From G963668435 sp963668435 (GTDB lineage Bacteria > Latescibacterota > Latescibacteria > Latescibacterales > Latescibacteraceae): a DNA stretch of 64,000 nucleotides. Position 1 is the first letter of the stretch, and the number at the start of each line of letters is the position of its first letter. Under the pieces are notes generated by a model. It did not search any database. It was given only the letters and a program-made list of their open reading frames with translations, and was not told where the DNA came from. The stretch spans positions 1,240,001-1,304,000 of the forward strand of contig CAXXSC010000008.1 of assembly GCA_963668435.2 (NCBI GenBank). Reading direction: 5' to 3'. Shown here piece after piece: positions 44,281 through 53,611 of the stretch. The position numbers were made by a program, and so were the translations under genes.

Positions 44281-45015
44281 TTACGGTTTGAGGAATTTGT
44301 CAGGTGTCAGGACAGCGCGGGTGAAACGTGCTTTCGCGATCGCGCCCTTGAACCAGTGAACACGGTTGAGCCTGACACCGGCAGAGGTATTACCGGCTTT
44401 CGGCGGCGAAAACGAGGCCATTGTTCCGGAAATCTCCTCGACACCGTTGACATAATGACGCATGACCTTGCCATCGAAAACCAGTGTGGCATTGTACCAC
44501 TCACCGAGCGGATGAAGTTTCGTAACATCCTTGAGCGTCCGGTTGGCGTCACCAGATTTCATGAATGTATCGAGACACCAGGTGCCGTCGCCGGGGAGAC
44601 GCGTCTCCACCAGTATCCGGCTATTGCCGCCGTCCTCCTGCATGTGGAAGAAACGCTGTTCGGCATTGCCGCCCTCGTCGGGCCTGAAAATGACCTCGAG
44701 AGTGAACACCTCTGCGCCCTCCAGCGGATGAACGCCGATCTCGACACCATCATCGACACCGTCGAACAGAAGCGCCTTGCCGCCGGGAGCATCGATCACG
44801 ACCGGCTCACCCTCGACAACCGGCACATGACCGCCGATGTCTTTCAGGTTATCTATATTCCAGACAGTAGACTGATAGGCGGGCGGTGTTTTCATGGCGT
44901 AGTCCTCTTGATCCGTATCTTTCGCCTGCTGTTTCGGCGCGGGAGTCTCCCCGCCTCCGCAGGCTGAAACGGCAATTGTCGCGAAAAGCAGCAGAACCGG
45001 TAAAAATCTCGGCAT
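44281..45015 (-). CDS. LamG-type lipoprotein
   Basis: 244 residues with AGGAGG upstream of the ATG. The N-terminus LPVLLLFATIAVSACGGGE ends in a lipobox (VSAC), so it is lipid-anchored. The mature part is a concanavalin-like beta-sandwich of the LamG/laminin_G_3 type: ALLFDGVDDGVEIGVHPLEG, FTLEVIFRPDEGGNAE, WYNATLVFDGKVMRHYVNG and RLNRVHWFKGAIAKARF. Such domains bind sugars or proteins. It lies 17 bases upstream of the M14 carboxypeptidase, so the two are likely one operon. Confidence 0.8.
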   Translation of the reverse strand: MPRFLPVLLLFATIAVSACGGGETPAPKQQAKDTDQEDYAMKTPPAYQSTVWNIDNLKDIGGHVPVVEGEPVVIDAPGGKALLFDGVDDGVEIGVHPLEGAEVFTLEVIFRPDEGGNAEQRFFHMQEDGGNSRILVETRLPGDGTWCLDTFMKSGDANRTLKDVTKLHPLGEWYNATLVFDGKVMRHYVNGVEEISGTMASFSPPKAGNTSAGVRLNRVHWFKGAIAKARFTRAVLTPDKFLKP

Positions 45016-45119
45016 TCATGAACCTCCTGATTGTGCAAATGACTGATTATCCAATGTAGTATGCATTCTATCGAATGGCGGCGTCAAAGTCAATTTGAAA
45101 ATGGCGGAAAATGCGCCAA

Positions 45120-45156
45120 AACGAAGAAATCTCCGCCACATCCGACGGAGATTTTT
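45120..45156 (-). terminator. Rho-independent terminator after the UVR-motif gene
   Basis: A nine-base perfect stem (AAATCTCCG at 45127-45135 and CGGAGATTT at 45146-45154) with a ten-base loop; T-rich sequence follows in both directions. It lies about 60 bases beyond the minus-strand stop at 45214. Confidence 0.65.
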
Positions 45157-45213
45157 CTTTTCTTCCACTTTCTCACTTGACAACTTGCCAACTTTCTAAG
45201 CAGCCAGCTTTCC

Positions 45214-45999
45214 TCAGCCATTTTTCACGGCACCCTTGATCATATCCCTGAGACGGGCGGCATCCTCGAAACGCTCCTCTTCGACCGCCTGTTTGAGCTG
45301 GTCCTCAAGAGTCAGCGGAAGGCTTCTCAAAAACTCGTTCTTGAGCGCGGTGAGGATAGACAGCTCCACCGAATCCTCCATTTCAGAGGCGATACCGTAC
45401 TCCTCGAAAAAATCGGCGATATTGTCGATGCCCTTGTTGATGAGCTTGAGCGCGTCCTCGAGGGAGGAGGTGTCATGGCTGCCGTCACCGCTGTCCCGGT
45501 CGTGGCGCTGGACAGCCAGCGAGGCCCTGGCGCGGGTGTTCATCATGATGACATAGGGGCGGTACTGGTCCAGCGACCAGCGGTCGATCTCACGCGTGGC
45601 GTATTTCTTGATGAAAGCAAACAGGCGGTAGTTACGGTCGGTATCGCGGATCACACGTTCGTAGTCGCCCAGTTTCATGAGGCAGAGATAACGGTAATAG
45701 TAGCGCACCGCCTCGCGCCTCAGAAGCTTGCAGTCATGCTCGCCGAGCGTGAAATAATCGTCCACTTCCGAGGACTCGGTCTCTTCCTGACGGGCCAGAA
45801 AATGCTCGAACCAAGATTCGCATCCGGCGGGTTTCTCACCGTTCGGATTGCCGTCGAGCTCGATCTGGATGATACCCATATCGACACGCATCTGAAGCTT
45901 GACACCCTCGTCGGTGTCAACAAGGCGCGTCATGAGATCTTCTTCAGGATCATAGGGCCAGGATTCTAATATATGTCTTATATTGTTATTGTCACTCAT
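45214..45999 (-). CDS. UVR-motif protein of unknown function
   Basis: 261 residues from the ATG at 45999, with GGAG upstream; an ATG fourteen codons earlier is less supported. The last 30 residues carry a UvrB/UvrC-type motif (LEDQLKQAVEEERFEDAARL). The rest is helical and unknown, with acidic start (SWPYDPEEDLMTRLVD), DYFTLGEHDCKLLRREAV and IKKYATREIDRWSLDQYRPY. UVR motifs mediate helical protein contact as in UvrB-UvrC and Mcs-type proteins. The gene stands alone between the LamG lipoprotein and the sprA promoter region. Confidence 0.7.
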   Translation of the reverse strand: MSDNNNIRHILESWPYDPEEDLMTRLVDTDEGVKLQMRVDMGIIQIELDGNPNGEKPAGCESWFEHFLARQEETESSEVDDYFTLGEHDCKLLRREAVRYYYRYLCLMKLGDYERVIRDTDRNYRLFAFIKKYATREIDRWSLDQYRPYVIMMNTRARASLAVQRHDRDSGDGSHDTSSLEDALKLINKGIDNIADFFEEYGIASEMEDSVELSILTALKNEFLRSLPLTLEDQLKQAVEEERFEDAARLRDMIKGAVKNG

Positions 46000-46428
46000 A
46001 GGATACTCCGGGAAAAACGCCGCAATACGACGTGGAAACACGATTTAAGCACTTAATTTCAGGTGCCTGTATAAATATAGGCAAAGAACTGCATTTTGAG
46101 AAGAGGGAAAACAATTGCACAGGATAAAATCATCGTGAAACAAAATATTGCCGATAATAAAGAAAACCGGGGATTCTGCCGATACATAATATTGGGGACA
46201 GGATGAAATATGGACATGACATATTGTGTCCTGTCATTACCTGTTCAAAATATGGCTATTTTTCTTGATTTATCTCGCGTTTCTGTTTATTTTAGGGAAC
46301 AATTAGAGTTTTATCTGCGTTCCAAAGGGAGACTGCTTATAGCCAAGTGCGATCGCGATTCATTAGCGGGCCGTTAATAAAAAATCAACGGTTTGTATTC
46401 CCGGGCGCTTGCATGAGGCACACGTTCT
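46000..46428 (+). other. Intergenic region ahead of sprA
   Basis: About 430 bases between divergent genes. It contains a long inverted repeat at 46197-46235 (own entry), a GCGATCGC palindrome at 46349-46356, a weak hairpin (CCGTT/AACGG, 46371-46391) close to the start, and AT-rich sequence. No clear -35/-10 pair. The sprA ATG lacks a good ribosome site (GAGG is 12 bases away), so the start is the best but not certain choice. Confidence 0.4.
46197..46235 (+). repeat. Imperfect inverted repeat (hairpin) upstream of sprA
   Basis: GACAGGA at 46197-46203 pairs with TCCTGTC at 46229-46235, and AATATG (46207-46212) with CATATT (46220-46225), separated by small internal loops and a seven-base centre. 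No T run follows. It could be an operator or an RNA leader structure for the sprA operon. Confidence 0.5.
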
Positions 46429-49400
46429 ATGGACAGGTATGTCTTCCTTTCGGTTATAATCGGTTTTATTCTGGCGGCATTCATCATCCTCCCCGCCGAT
46501 GCCGACTTTTTCAATAACAACCTTGTCAGGGATAAATCCGACGATATCCTGCTGTACCGCAGGCTGCTCGACGACGCCCTTCCCGATTCAGTTGAAGTTT
46601 CCGCCCCTCCATCTCAGCCAGTGCTCATCAACCCCAATAAAGCCATAGAACCCGGGATAACACTTGCGGACAGTATCGACACGCAAAACCGGAGTGTCAA
46701 GCGGTGGCGCGATATCACCGGCCTCAGGAACGATCCCTACGAGGTCATGAGCATGGAGCAATATATCGAAGAGGGCCTTCGCAGAAATTTCTACAAAAAA
46801 TGGCAGGACAACAAAAAACGTCAGACACTCTGGTCCGAATCCTCCGAGGATAAAGGCGGCGGCATAACCGATCTCGATTTCGTCCTGCCCGGCAGTAAGG
46901 CACTCGAACGTTTTGTCGGCGGTGAAACACGTATCAATATCGACGGCCGCGAGAAGATCACGTTCTCCGGTAGAAGTGAATATACCGAGGGTCAGGTCGA
47001 GACCTCCGTTTCGAAAAACTCGTCGTTCCCTTCGCTCACCATGAAACAGGAACCTTCTTTCCGCATCAACGGCGATGTCGGCCGTGTCCACATCGACATC
47101 AAGCAGGACCCGTCCAGCGGCCAGTTCTCCAACCTCGAGGAGAACATCAACATAAAGTACCAGGGCGAGGATCGCGACATCATCAAATACATCGAGGCCG
47201 GCAACACATCTCTCAGCCTCGAGGGTGCAACATTCGCCGGATACCGCGGCACTCACAAGGGCCTTTTCGGTATCCGCGCCGAGGGACAGCTCGGTCCGCT
47301 CAAGTTCACCACTATCGCCTCACAGGAAAAAAGCGAGGCTAATGTCAAGAGCTATCGCGGATCGGCTGAAGAGGCGACAACCCAGATCAAGGACTACGAA
47401 TACCGCCGCAACACCTACTTCTTTGTCGACGATTACTACCGCAGCGAGTTCAAAGATCAGTTCTATCTCGATATCATGCATGTCATCAGGGACGACTCCC
47501 TCGCGGTCATCGAGGTTTACGAGGACGACGGCAACGTCTATAATAACCTGAGCGAGGGCACATTCGCCTATCGGGGCGAGGCAATGCCAATGGACATGAA
47601 ATCAGGCGAGATACAGGAAGACCTCAAGGTCGAAGGTTACTTCCACCGCATGGAGCCCATGGTCGATTACTATGTTGACCGTCAGCTCGGTTTCATCCAG
47701 TTTGCGAGAAGCGTTCCCGACGAATCGACCATCGGTGTCTATATCAGGACTCGCGGCGGGGTCGAGATGGGTAATCTCGCAGATTACGACACAAACGACG
47801 AGACCTCGAAAATCGAACTAAAGATGATCAAGAAGAAAAAACAGCTGCCAACCGACACCCACACCTGGCCGCTGGAATGGAAAAACGTCTATTACCTAGG
47901 CCAACGGAATATCGATCCCGAGGGCCTCGAACTCCGCATCAAAATGAAAGCCACCGACGGTGTCTCGCGCGATACGCAGGATGGTGTCACCTACATTCAC
48001 ATCCTCGGTCTGGACAGCAAATCTGAAACCGGCGAAGATGTGCCTGACAACAAGGTCGACCTCTCTCGCGGCTTTATCAATTTTGCCTCCGGTGAACTGA
48101 TATTTCCCGGAGTCGAGCCTTTCAATCCGGAACGCGAATACCCTGATATCGACACCGAACTCAATGTAAAAGTGCCGAAAATCTACAACACCTCGAACCT
48201 CGAGGAAATGGACGAGGCCACGAAATACTATATCGAGGTCCAGACCGCCAACCGTCAGGCAACAATCAACATCGGCGGCATGAACGGCGTCTCCGAGGGC
48301 ACAGAAAAGGTCATGCTCAACGGCAAGCAGCTCACCCGCGGCACCGACTACCGCATCGACTATATGTCCGGTACGGTCACCCTCCTTAACGAGGAGGCCA
48401 TGAGCCCCACCGCCGACCTCCAGATCATGTACGAGGAAACCACGGCGATGCAGGAAACCCAGAAAACCCTTGTCGGCCTCAGGACAGAGCTGGACATCCT
48501 TTCCAATTCCCGCATCGGCGCTGTCACGCTCTTCAAGAATGAATCAACCCGCGACCAGCGTGTCAAACTGGGACAGGAGCCCTCGCGCATGTTCCTCTTC
48601 GACACCGACGCCCAGTTCAATTTCGAGTCCCGCGGCGTAACGAATGCACTCGACAAACTGCCCGGACTCAACCTTCGTGATGCCTCGACATTCAAGATCG
48701 AAACGGAAGTCGCTCGAAGTATGCCGACACTCAACACACGCGGCACAGTTTATATCGATGATTTCGAAGGTTCGCAAAACCAGCCGATCGGTGTTGTCCG
48801 TTCGAAATGGACCAAATCATCAGCGCCGGATATCTCAACGACCAGCAGTCAGTTACTTAAACGCGGCCGTCTCCAGTGGTACAACCCATGGAACCGTGTC
48901 AAATCGAAAGACATCTGGCCCGAAAAGGAAACCTCGGCAGGCGAAAACACCGTGCACGTGCTCAACCTCGGCTACGGCAAACCGGCAGGCGAACATGCGG
49001 ATGATTCGTTCGCGGGTATCATGACCAATTTCTACGGTTCCGGCGAAGATCTCTCTCGTGCCCGATTCATCGAGATATGGGCACGCGGCTCGAAAGGCGA
49101 TCTGAAAATCGACATCGGTTCGATCTCGGAGGATATTAACGGTAACGGCATTCTCGACACCGAGGATGAACCCATTCCCGGACAGGGCCACGGTGACGGC
49201 GTTCTGACTGCCGACGAAGACACCGGTATCGACGGCCGTACCGATGCCGAGGAAAAATTATACTACCGTCAGCTGGGTGACGAGGCGGAGGACACGGCGA
49301 CCAAGAACTATTATTACGAACTTGCGGACAGAAGCGACCCCGAGGGCGATAACTTCTTTTACAAGAGCGGCGACAAAAACAATTATGCCGGTATCAACGG

Positions 49401-52400
49401 TACGGAAAAGAACGCTTCGGACGGTGACCGTCTGGGCTTCCCCGACACCGAGGATATCAACGGCAACGGTGTTCTCGACACCACGAACAGCTATTACGAA
49501 TACTCGCTCTCTTTCAACGACCCGAACGATCCCTACCTCGTGGAGGATTCGGTCCCGTCGGGCGACCAGTATGGCTGGCGTCTGTTCCGCATCCCGCTTT
49601 GGAATAACGAACGCGCAATCGTCGGCGGTGTGACAGCGCCTGATTCAACACTTATCGAGTTCGCCAGGATGTGGGTCACCAGTACCGACTCTACCATGAT
49701 CCAGATCGCCAGCCTCCAGATCGTTGAAAGCACCTGGCTCGAGCAGGGCATCGAGGGCGATGCGCTAGGCAATGATATTGTCCGGGTGACCAATGTCAAC
49801 ACTCACGAAAACAACATCTACTCGCCGCCGCCGGGTGTCACCGCGGAAATCGACCGCGAAACCAAGATCAGGAAAAAAGAGCAGTCACTCTCTGTCGAGG
49901 TCGAAAACCTCCAGCCGGGCAATACCGGGTTTATCTACCGTAATTTCCAGCAGATGAACCTGACCGATTACCAGGCTTTAAGCATGTATGTGCATGGTGC
50001 AGACGATTTCCCCGGATCGGGAGCGGAAGAAAGCGATGTCGAGATGGTCCTGCGTTTCGGTGCGGACAAGGACAACTATTATGAATACCGCACCCAGGTA
50101 TTCCAGGGATGGGACAGCCGCAACCATGTGGAAATCGATTTCGAACAGTGTACCAATCTCAAACTCATGGAAGGCTATAAAGACGCTGTCGCTTATCCCG
50201 ATTCTATTGCGGCACCAGCCGATACAGTCGGGACCAAGATTTACACGATCCACGGCTCACCGTCGCTGGACAATGTCAAAATTGTGTCGATCGGTATCAA
50301 AAATAACAAAGACACTCAGCTGAACACCTCAATTTGGACCGATGAGCTCAGAATGGACTCCGAACGCGACATGGCAGGTATAGCCTCCCGTGTTGGTGTC
50401 ACCACCAATCTTGCCGGGTTCATGAACATCGTCGCCAACGCCTCCAAAAAGGAGGACGATTTTCACGACATGAACTCGAAAACGGGCTCGGGCTCCGACC
50501 AGACTGAATGGAATGGAAATGTCACAATGAACCTGGACCGCTTTGCGCCGCAACGATGGCAGTTAAGCCTCCCGGTCAATGTCACCAAGAACGAGTCCTC
50601 CGCATTGCCGCGTCTCATGAGCGGATCGGATATTATTCTCCAGGAGGACCAGAAAAAGGACTACGAATCCACCACAGACGCCACGAAGTACCGTGTCTCA
50701 TTCCGTAAGGGCGTGGACAGCTCGGCGGAAATCATCGACAGTTTCGAGGATATAAAGACCATCTCTGTCGGCAAGGTCAAGGACACCCTTGTCCACTGGG
50801 CTTTCGACAAGGTCAATGCCAGTTATGATTACGGCGAGAGCGGTTCCAGCAATCCGTTCTCAGGCAAGAAATTCAACGACACCATCCAGACGAAAATCGG
50901 CTATGATGTCGACCCGAAAGAGCTTGAATTCAAGGTAAAGCTCTTTGACTGGCTACCGGTGCTTCCTATCGAGCGCTGGGAAAAATTCGCCGACATGGAA
51001 TATACGCTCACGCCCAGTGCCATGAACTTCGACTACACCATGTCCGAAAGAAACAGCTACAACACGAATATCGATGGTGTTTCCGACACCACGATGACAA
51101 AGACAGCCGACAACAAATTCACGCTGGGTTTCGATCCCTTCAAGGGTTTAAAATACACCTACAACCGGACCAGCAAGGACGACAAGATAATCGGGCAGGA
51201 AGTAAGCTATACGGAAAGCAATAAAATATCATATACCGGCCCGGAAATGTTCTATATCAAGAATAACTACAACTACTCGGCATCATACAACGAAACCGAC
51301 AACCCGCGCTACAGCCTGAGCAGCAGTCTGGGCTCTAAATCGCTGAAACTATCCAACTCATTCACTTTCGCCAGTTCATTCGGGCTCGACCGGTTCATCG
51401 AGGATATCAGTGGTAAGCCGAAACCGCCGAAAAAGAAATTCCAGCGGGAAAAAGAACAAAAATGGGAAGGCTCCAAGGACGACAAGAAAAAGGATGACAA
51501 AAAACCGGAGAAACCCGACGAGAAACCCGAGGAGGCCGAAGGAACCCCTGAAGAAAAACCAGACGGCGCTCCCGAAGATGGCCCGAATGCCCCTCCGGAC
51601 GGTGGCGCCAACGGGCCGCTGAACGATAAAATGGCAGGGCCGCCAAACACCGGACCGAACGGACCGCCTGATAACAGGGCTCCTGAAAAGGACCGTGAAA
51701 AGAATAAACGCTCGCGTGATAAAAAGGAAGCCACAGATAAAAACGCTGACGACGATGAGAAACAAGAGGAACAGAAACCGAAAAAAAAGCCCGGCGAGGG
51801 CATTCGAACCAAGATACTTCTAAAAGTTGCCGAAACAGTGACACCTATCGATTTCGATTATTCGGTGAAAGAGGCGAACACGGTGGCCGGTATTGCCGAC
51901 CGCCCAGATTTCATGGTGCGTTTCGGCTCGGGACAGGTGGACAGGCCTGGCGACGATACTGTCGAGACCAGGAAAAACTCACTTTCCACCGATACGGACT
52001 ACTCGGCGAAAACAAGCCTGAAACTGCCGTTGGACATGGGCCTGTCAGCAACCAGCAATCTGAGCATCAACGAGAAAATATCCCCGGCGGCATCAGTGTT
52101 GACCAGGGACCAGACTCCTGTCGACATGAAATTCCGCTGGGACCGTCTGGAAACAAAAATCCCGTATGCCGACAAATTCATGCAGAGTCTCAATCTGAAC
52201 TCGTCTTATAATTCAAAAAACACGGAAAGCGAACAGAACGGCATATTGACCTCCGACAAGGAGACCATCAATTTCTCGCCGTTGTTCCAGGTATCGACAA
52301 AGATCAAAACAATTCAGATATCGTTCTCGACAAAAAAAATCATAAACAGCCAGAACGACTATTCGAGTCAGACAACCTCGCACTCGAAAAAAGTTGACAA

Positions 52401-52719
52401 CGGGACCTCGACATCCATACGTTATAATTTGAACTCGAAAAACGGCCTGCCCTTCCTCAAGGGGCTCAAGCTTAACAGTACGATCAATCTGAATCTCACG
52501 TTCTCGACGAATAACAGTCAGTCGAAACGCGGTGTCGGCGATGAGGCAATGGCACTTGTCCAGAGTACCGATTCGTGGTCGCTGGCGCCCTCTGCCGAAT
52601 ACAAGTTCTCTCAGAAATTCAGGGGCGGTATGCAGGTCAAAGTCGAAAACAGGAAAGACATGACGGAAAATGTCACGAAAATGCGGGAGGTATCGATTTG
52701 GGGCGAAATGGTATTCTGA
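46429..52719 (+). CDS. sprA: SprA-type giant outer-membrane protein of the type IX secretion system
   Basis: 2096 residues. SprA (Sov in Porphyromonas) is the large beta-barrel translocon of T9SS. An N-terminal signal helix (VIIGFILAAFIILPADA) is followed by repeated SprA-type beta domains. Diagnostic motifs: KNVYYLGQRNIDPEGLELRI near residue 485, TLNTRGTVYIDDFEGSQ near 770, and WLEQGIEGD near 1105. Two EF-hand-like loops occur: DINGNGILDTED near 902 and DINGNGVLDT near 1009. The C-terminal third has many alternating beta-strands of the barrel. A charged, proline-rich insert lies at residues about 1660-1790. Length and motifs agree with SprA of Bacteroidota (about 2300-2500 residues). Other T9SS genes such as porV, gldK-N or porU are not in the window. 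Confidence 0.92.
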   Translation: MDRYVFLSVIIGFILAAFIILPADADFFNNNLVRDKSDDILLYRRLLDDALPDSVEVSAPPSQPVLINPNKAIEPGITLADSIDTQNRSVKRWRDITGLRNDPYEVMSMEQYIEEGLRRNFYKKWQDNKKRQTLWSESSEDKGGGITDLDFVLPGSKALERFVGGETRINIDGREKITFSGRSEYTEGQVETSVSKNSSFPSLTMKQEPSFRINGDVGRVHIDIKQDPSSGQFSNLEENINIKYQGEDRDIIKYIEAGNTSLSLEGATFAGYRGTHKGLFGIRAEGQLGPLKFTTIASQEKSEANVKSYRGSAEEATTQIKDYEYRRNTYFFVDDYYRSEFKDQFYLDIMHVIRDDSLAVIEVYEDDGNVYNNLSEGTFAYRGEAMPMDMKSGEIQEDLKVEGYFHRMEPMVDYYVDRQLGFIQFARSVPDESTIGVYIRTRGGVEMGNLADYDTNDETSKIELKMIKKKKQLPTDTHTWPLEWKNVYYLGQRNIDPEGLELRIKMKATDGVSRDTQDGVTYIHILGLDSKSETGEDVPDNKVDLSRGFINFASGELIFPGVEPFNPEREYPDIDTELNVKVPKIYNTSNLEEMDEATKYYIEVQTANRQATINIGGMNGVSEGTEKVMLNGKQLTRGTDYRIDYMSGTVTLLNEEAMSPTADLQIMYEETTAMQETQKTLVGLRTELDILSNSRIGAVTLFKNESTRDQRVKLGQEPSRMFLFDTDAQFNFESRGVTNALDKLPGLNLRDASTFKIETEVARSMPTLNTRGTVYIDDFEGSQNQPIGVVRSKWTKSSAPDISTTSSQLLKRGRLQWYNPWNRVKSKDIWPEKETSAGENTVHVLNLGYGKPAGEHADDSFAGIMTNFYGSGEDLSRARFIEIWARGSKGDLKIDIGSISEDINGNGILDTEDEPIPGQGHGDGVLTADEDTGIDGRTDAEEKLYYRQLGDEAEDTATKNYYYELADRSDPEGDNFFYKSGDKNNYAGINGTEKNASDGDRLGFPDTEDINGNGVLDTTNSYYEYSLSFNDPNDPYLVEDSVPSGDQYGWRLFRIPLWNNERAIVGGVTAPDSTLIEFARMWVTSTDSTMIQIASLQIVESTWLEQGIEGDALGNDIVRVTNVNTHENNIYSPPPGVTAEIDRETKIRKKEQSLSVEVENLQPGNTGFIYRNFQQMNLTDYQALSMYVHGADDFPGSGAEESDVEMVLRFGADKDNYYEYRTQVFQGWDSRNHVEIDFEQCTNLKLMEGYKDAVAYPDSIAAPADTVGTKIYTIHGSPSLDNVKIVSIGIKNNKDTQLNTSIWTDELRMDSERDMAGIASRVGVTTNLAGFMNIVANASKKEDDFHDMNSKTGSGSDQTEWNGNVTMNLDRFAPQRWQLSLPVNVTKNESSALPRLMSGSDIILQEDQKKDYESTTDATKYRVSFRKGVDSSAEIIDSFEDIKTISVGKVKDTLVHWAFDKVNASYDYGESGSSNPFSGKKFNDTIQTKIGYDVDPKELEFKVKLFDWLPVLPIERWEKFADMEYTLTPSAMNFDYTMSERNSYNTNIDGVSDTTMTKTADNKFTLGFDPFKGLKYTYNRTSKDDKIIGQEVSYTESNKISYTGPEMFYIKNNYNYSASYNETDNPRYSLSSSLGSKSLKLSNSFTFASSFGLDRFIEDISGKPKPPKKKFQREKEQKWEGSKDDKKKDDKKPEKPDEKPEEAEGTPEEKPDGAPEDGPNAPPDGGANGPLNDKMAGPPNTGPNGPPDNRAPEKDREKNKRSRDKKEATDKNADDDEKQEEQKPKKKPGEGIRTKILLKVAETVTPIDFDYSVKEANTVAGIADRPDFMVRFGSGQVDRPGDDTVETRKNSLSTDTDYSAKTSLKLPLDMGLSATSNLSINEKISPAASVLTRDQTPVDMKFRWDRLETKIPYADKFMQSLNLNSSYNSKNTESEQNGILTSDKETINFSPLFQVSTKIKTIQISFSTKKIINSQNDYSSQTTSHSKKVDNGTSTSIRYNLNSKNGLPFLKGLKLNSTINLNLTFSTNNSQSKRGVGDEAMALVQSTDSWSLAPSAEYKFSQKFRGGMQVKVENRKDMTENVTKMREVSIWGEMVF
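51412..51798 (+). repeat. Low-complexity charged insert within sprA
   Basis: About 129 codons rich in Lys, Glu, Asp, Pro and Gly/Asn-Pro (for example KKDDKKPEKPDEKPEE, NGPPDNRAPEKDREKNK). It is in frame and has no stop, with normal beta-strand-like sequence on both sides. It is probably an extended loop of the barrel or a periplasmic linker. Confidence 0.85.
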
Positions 52720-53609
52720 CACTTCTTTCGGCATGCATCACCCTCTGTCTGCTTGCAAGCGCCTGCGGACCTGAAGACCAAGTCGAAACGCCTGACTTTA
52801 ACAGCGAAAATGCATACGATCTGCTTAAAAAGCAGGTGGCATTCGGTCCGAGAGTACCCGGTACCCAGGCCCATAAAAATACCGCATCCTGGCTGGTCGA
52901 GAGCCTCGAGCAATACTCCGAACATGTCAGCCTGCAGCCGTTCAGCGGTGTTATCGACGGCCGTGAGTTCGACATGAACAATATTATCGCCTCGTTCTAT
53001 CCTGAAAAGACCGAGCGGGTGCTTCTCTGCGCCCACTGGGACTGCCGTCACACCGCGGATCACGATCCCGATCCCGCCAACCATGACAAGCCGGTTCCCG
53101 GCGCCAACGACAGTGCCAGCGGCGTGGCCGTCCTGCTGGAAATGGCACGTCTCATAAGCGCAAACGAACCACCGGTGGGCATCGATATCGCCTTATTCGA
53201 CGGTGAGGATGGCGGAAAAGAACACGACTCGGCAAGCTGGCTTCTGGGATCACGTCACTTCGCACAAGCCATGCCCGATGGATATCGACCTAAATATGCT
53301 ATTCTGCTCGACATGATCGGCGACAAAGACTTACGACTGTCACCTGATGTCAACTCCCGATACAGCGCAGGCTTCCTCTGGGACAAAGTGCTCGAGATAT
53401 CCACCGTGCTCAATATCGCCATTTCCGGTGAGGAAATCGGCATCCTCGACGATCACATCCCCCTCATCGAGCGCGGCATTCCCGCCATCGACCTCATAGA
53501 TTTCGACTATCCGTACTGGCACACTGTCGAGGATACACCCGACAAATGTTCCGCGGAAAGCCTCGGCAAAATCGGCCGTCTTGTACTCACCATTGTCTAC
53601 GGCGAATAG
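52698..53609 (+). CDS. Glutaminyl-peptide cyclotransferase-like M28 lipoprotein
   Basis: 303 residues from a TTG at 52698, with GGGAGG seven bases upstream (52685-52690); this start lies 22 bases inside the end of sprA, and an ATG further up would overlap much more without a site. A lipoprotein-like leader ends in LLASACGPE. The fold is M28 as in glutaminyl cyclase: VLLCAHWDCRHTADHD, PGANDSASGVAVLLEMA with zinc-ligand Asp, LFDGEDGGKEHDSASWL and GSRHFAQAM with the Glu, and FDYPYWHTVEDTPDKC with the His. Glutaminyl cyclases turn N-terminal Gln into pyroglutamate. In Bacteroidota such modification is common for exported proteins, so coupling to sprA is meaningful (inference). Confidence 0.87.
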   Translation: MGRNGILTLLSACITLCLLASACGPEDQVETPDFNSENAYDLLKKQVAFGPRVPGTQAHKNTASWLVESLEQYSEHVSLQPFSGVIDGREFDMNNIIASFYPEKTERVLLCAHWDCRHTADHDPDPANHDKPVPGANDSASGVAVLLEMARLISANEPPVGIDIALFDGEDGGKEHDSASWLLGSRHFAQAMPDGYRPKYAILLDMIGDKDLRLSPDVNSRYSAGFLWDKVLEISTVLNIAISGEEIGILDDHIPLIERGIPAIDLIDFDYPYWHTVEDTPDKCSAESLGKIGRLVLTIVYGE

Positions 53610-53611
53610 TT

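Noticed and set aside
51376..51812. Antisense frames over the charged sprA insert
   Set aside because: They arise from the low-complexity DNA; the sense frame is continuous with SprA on both sides.
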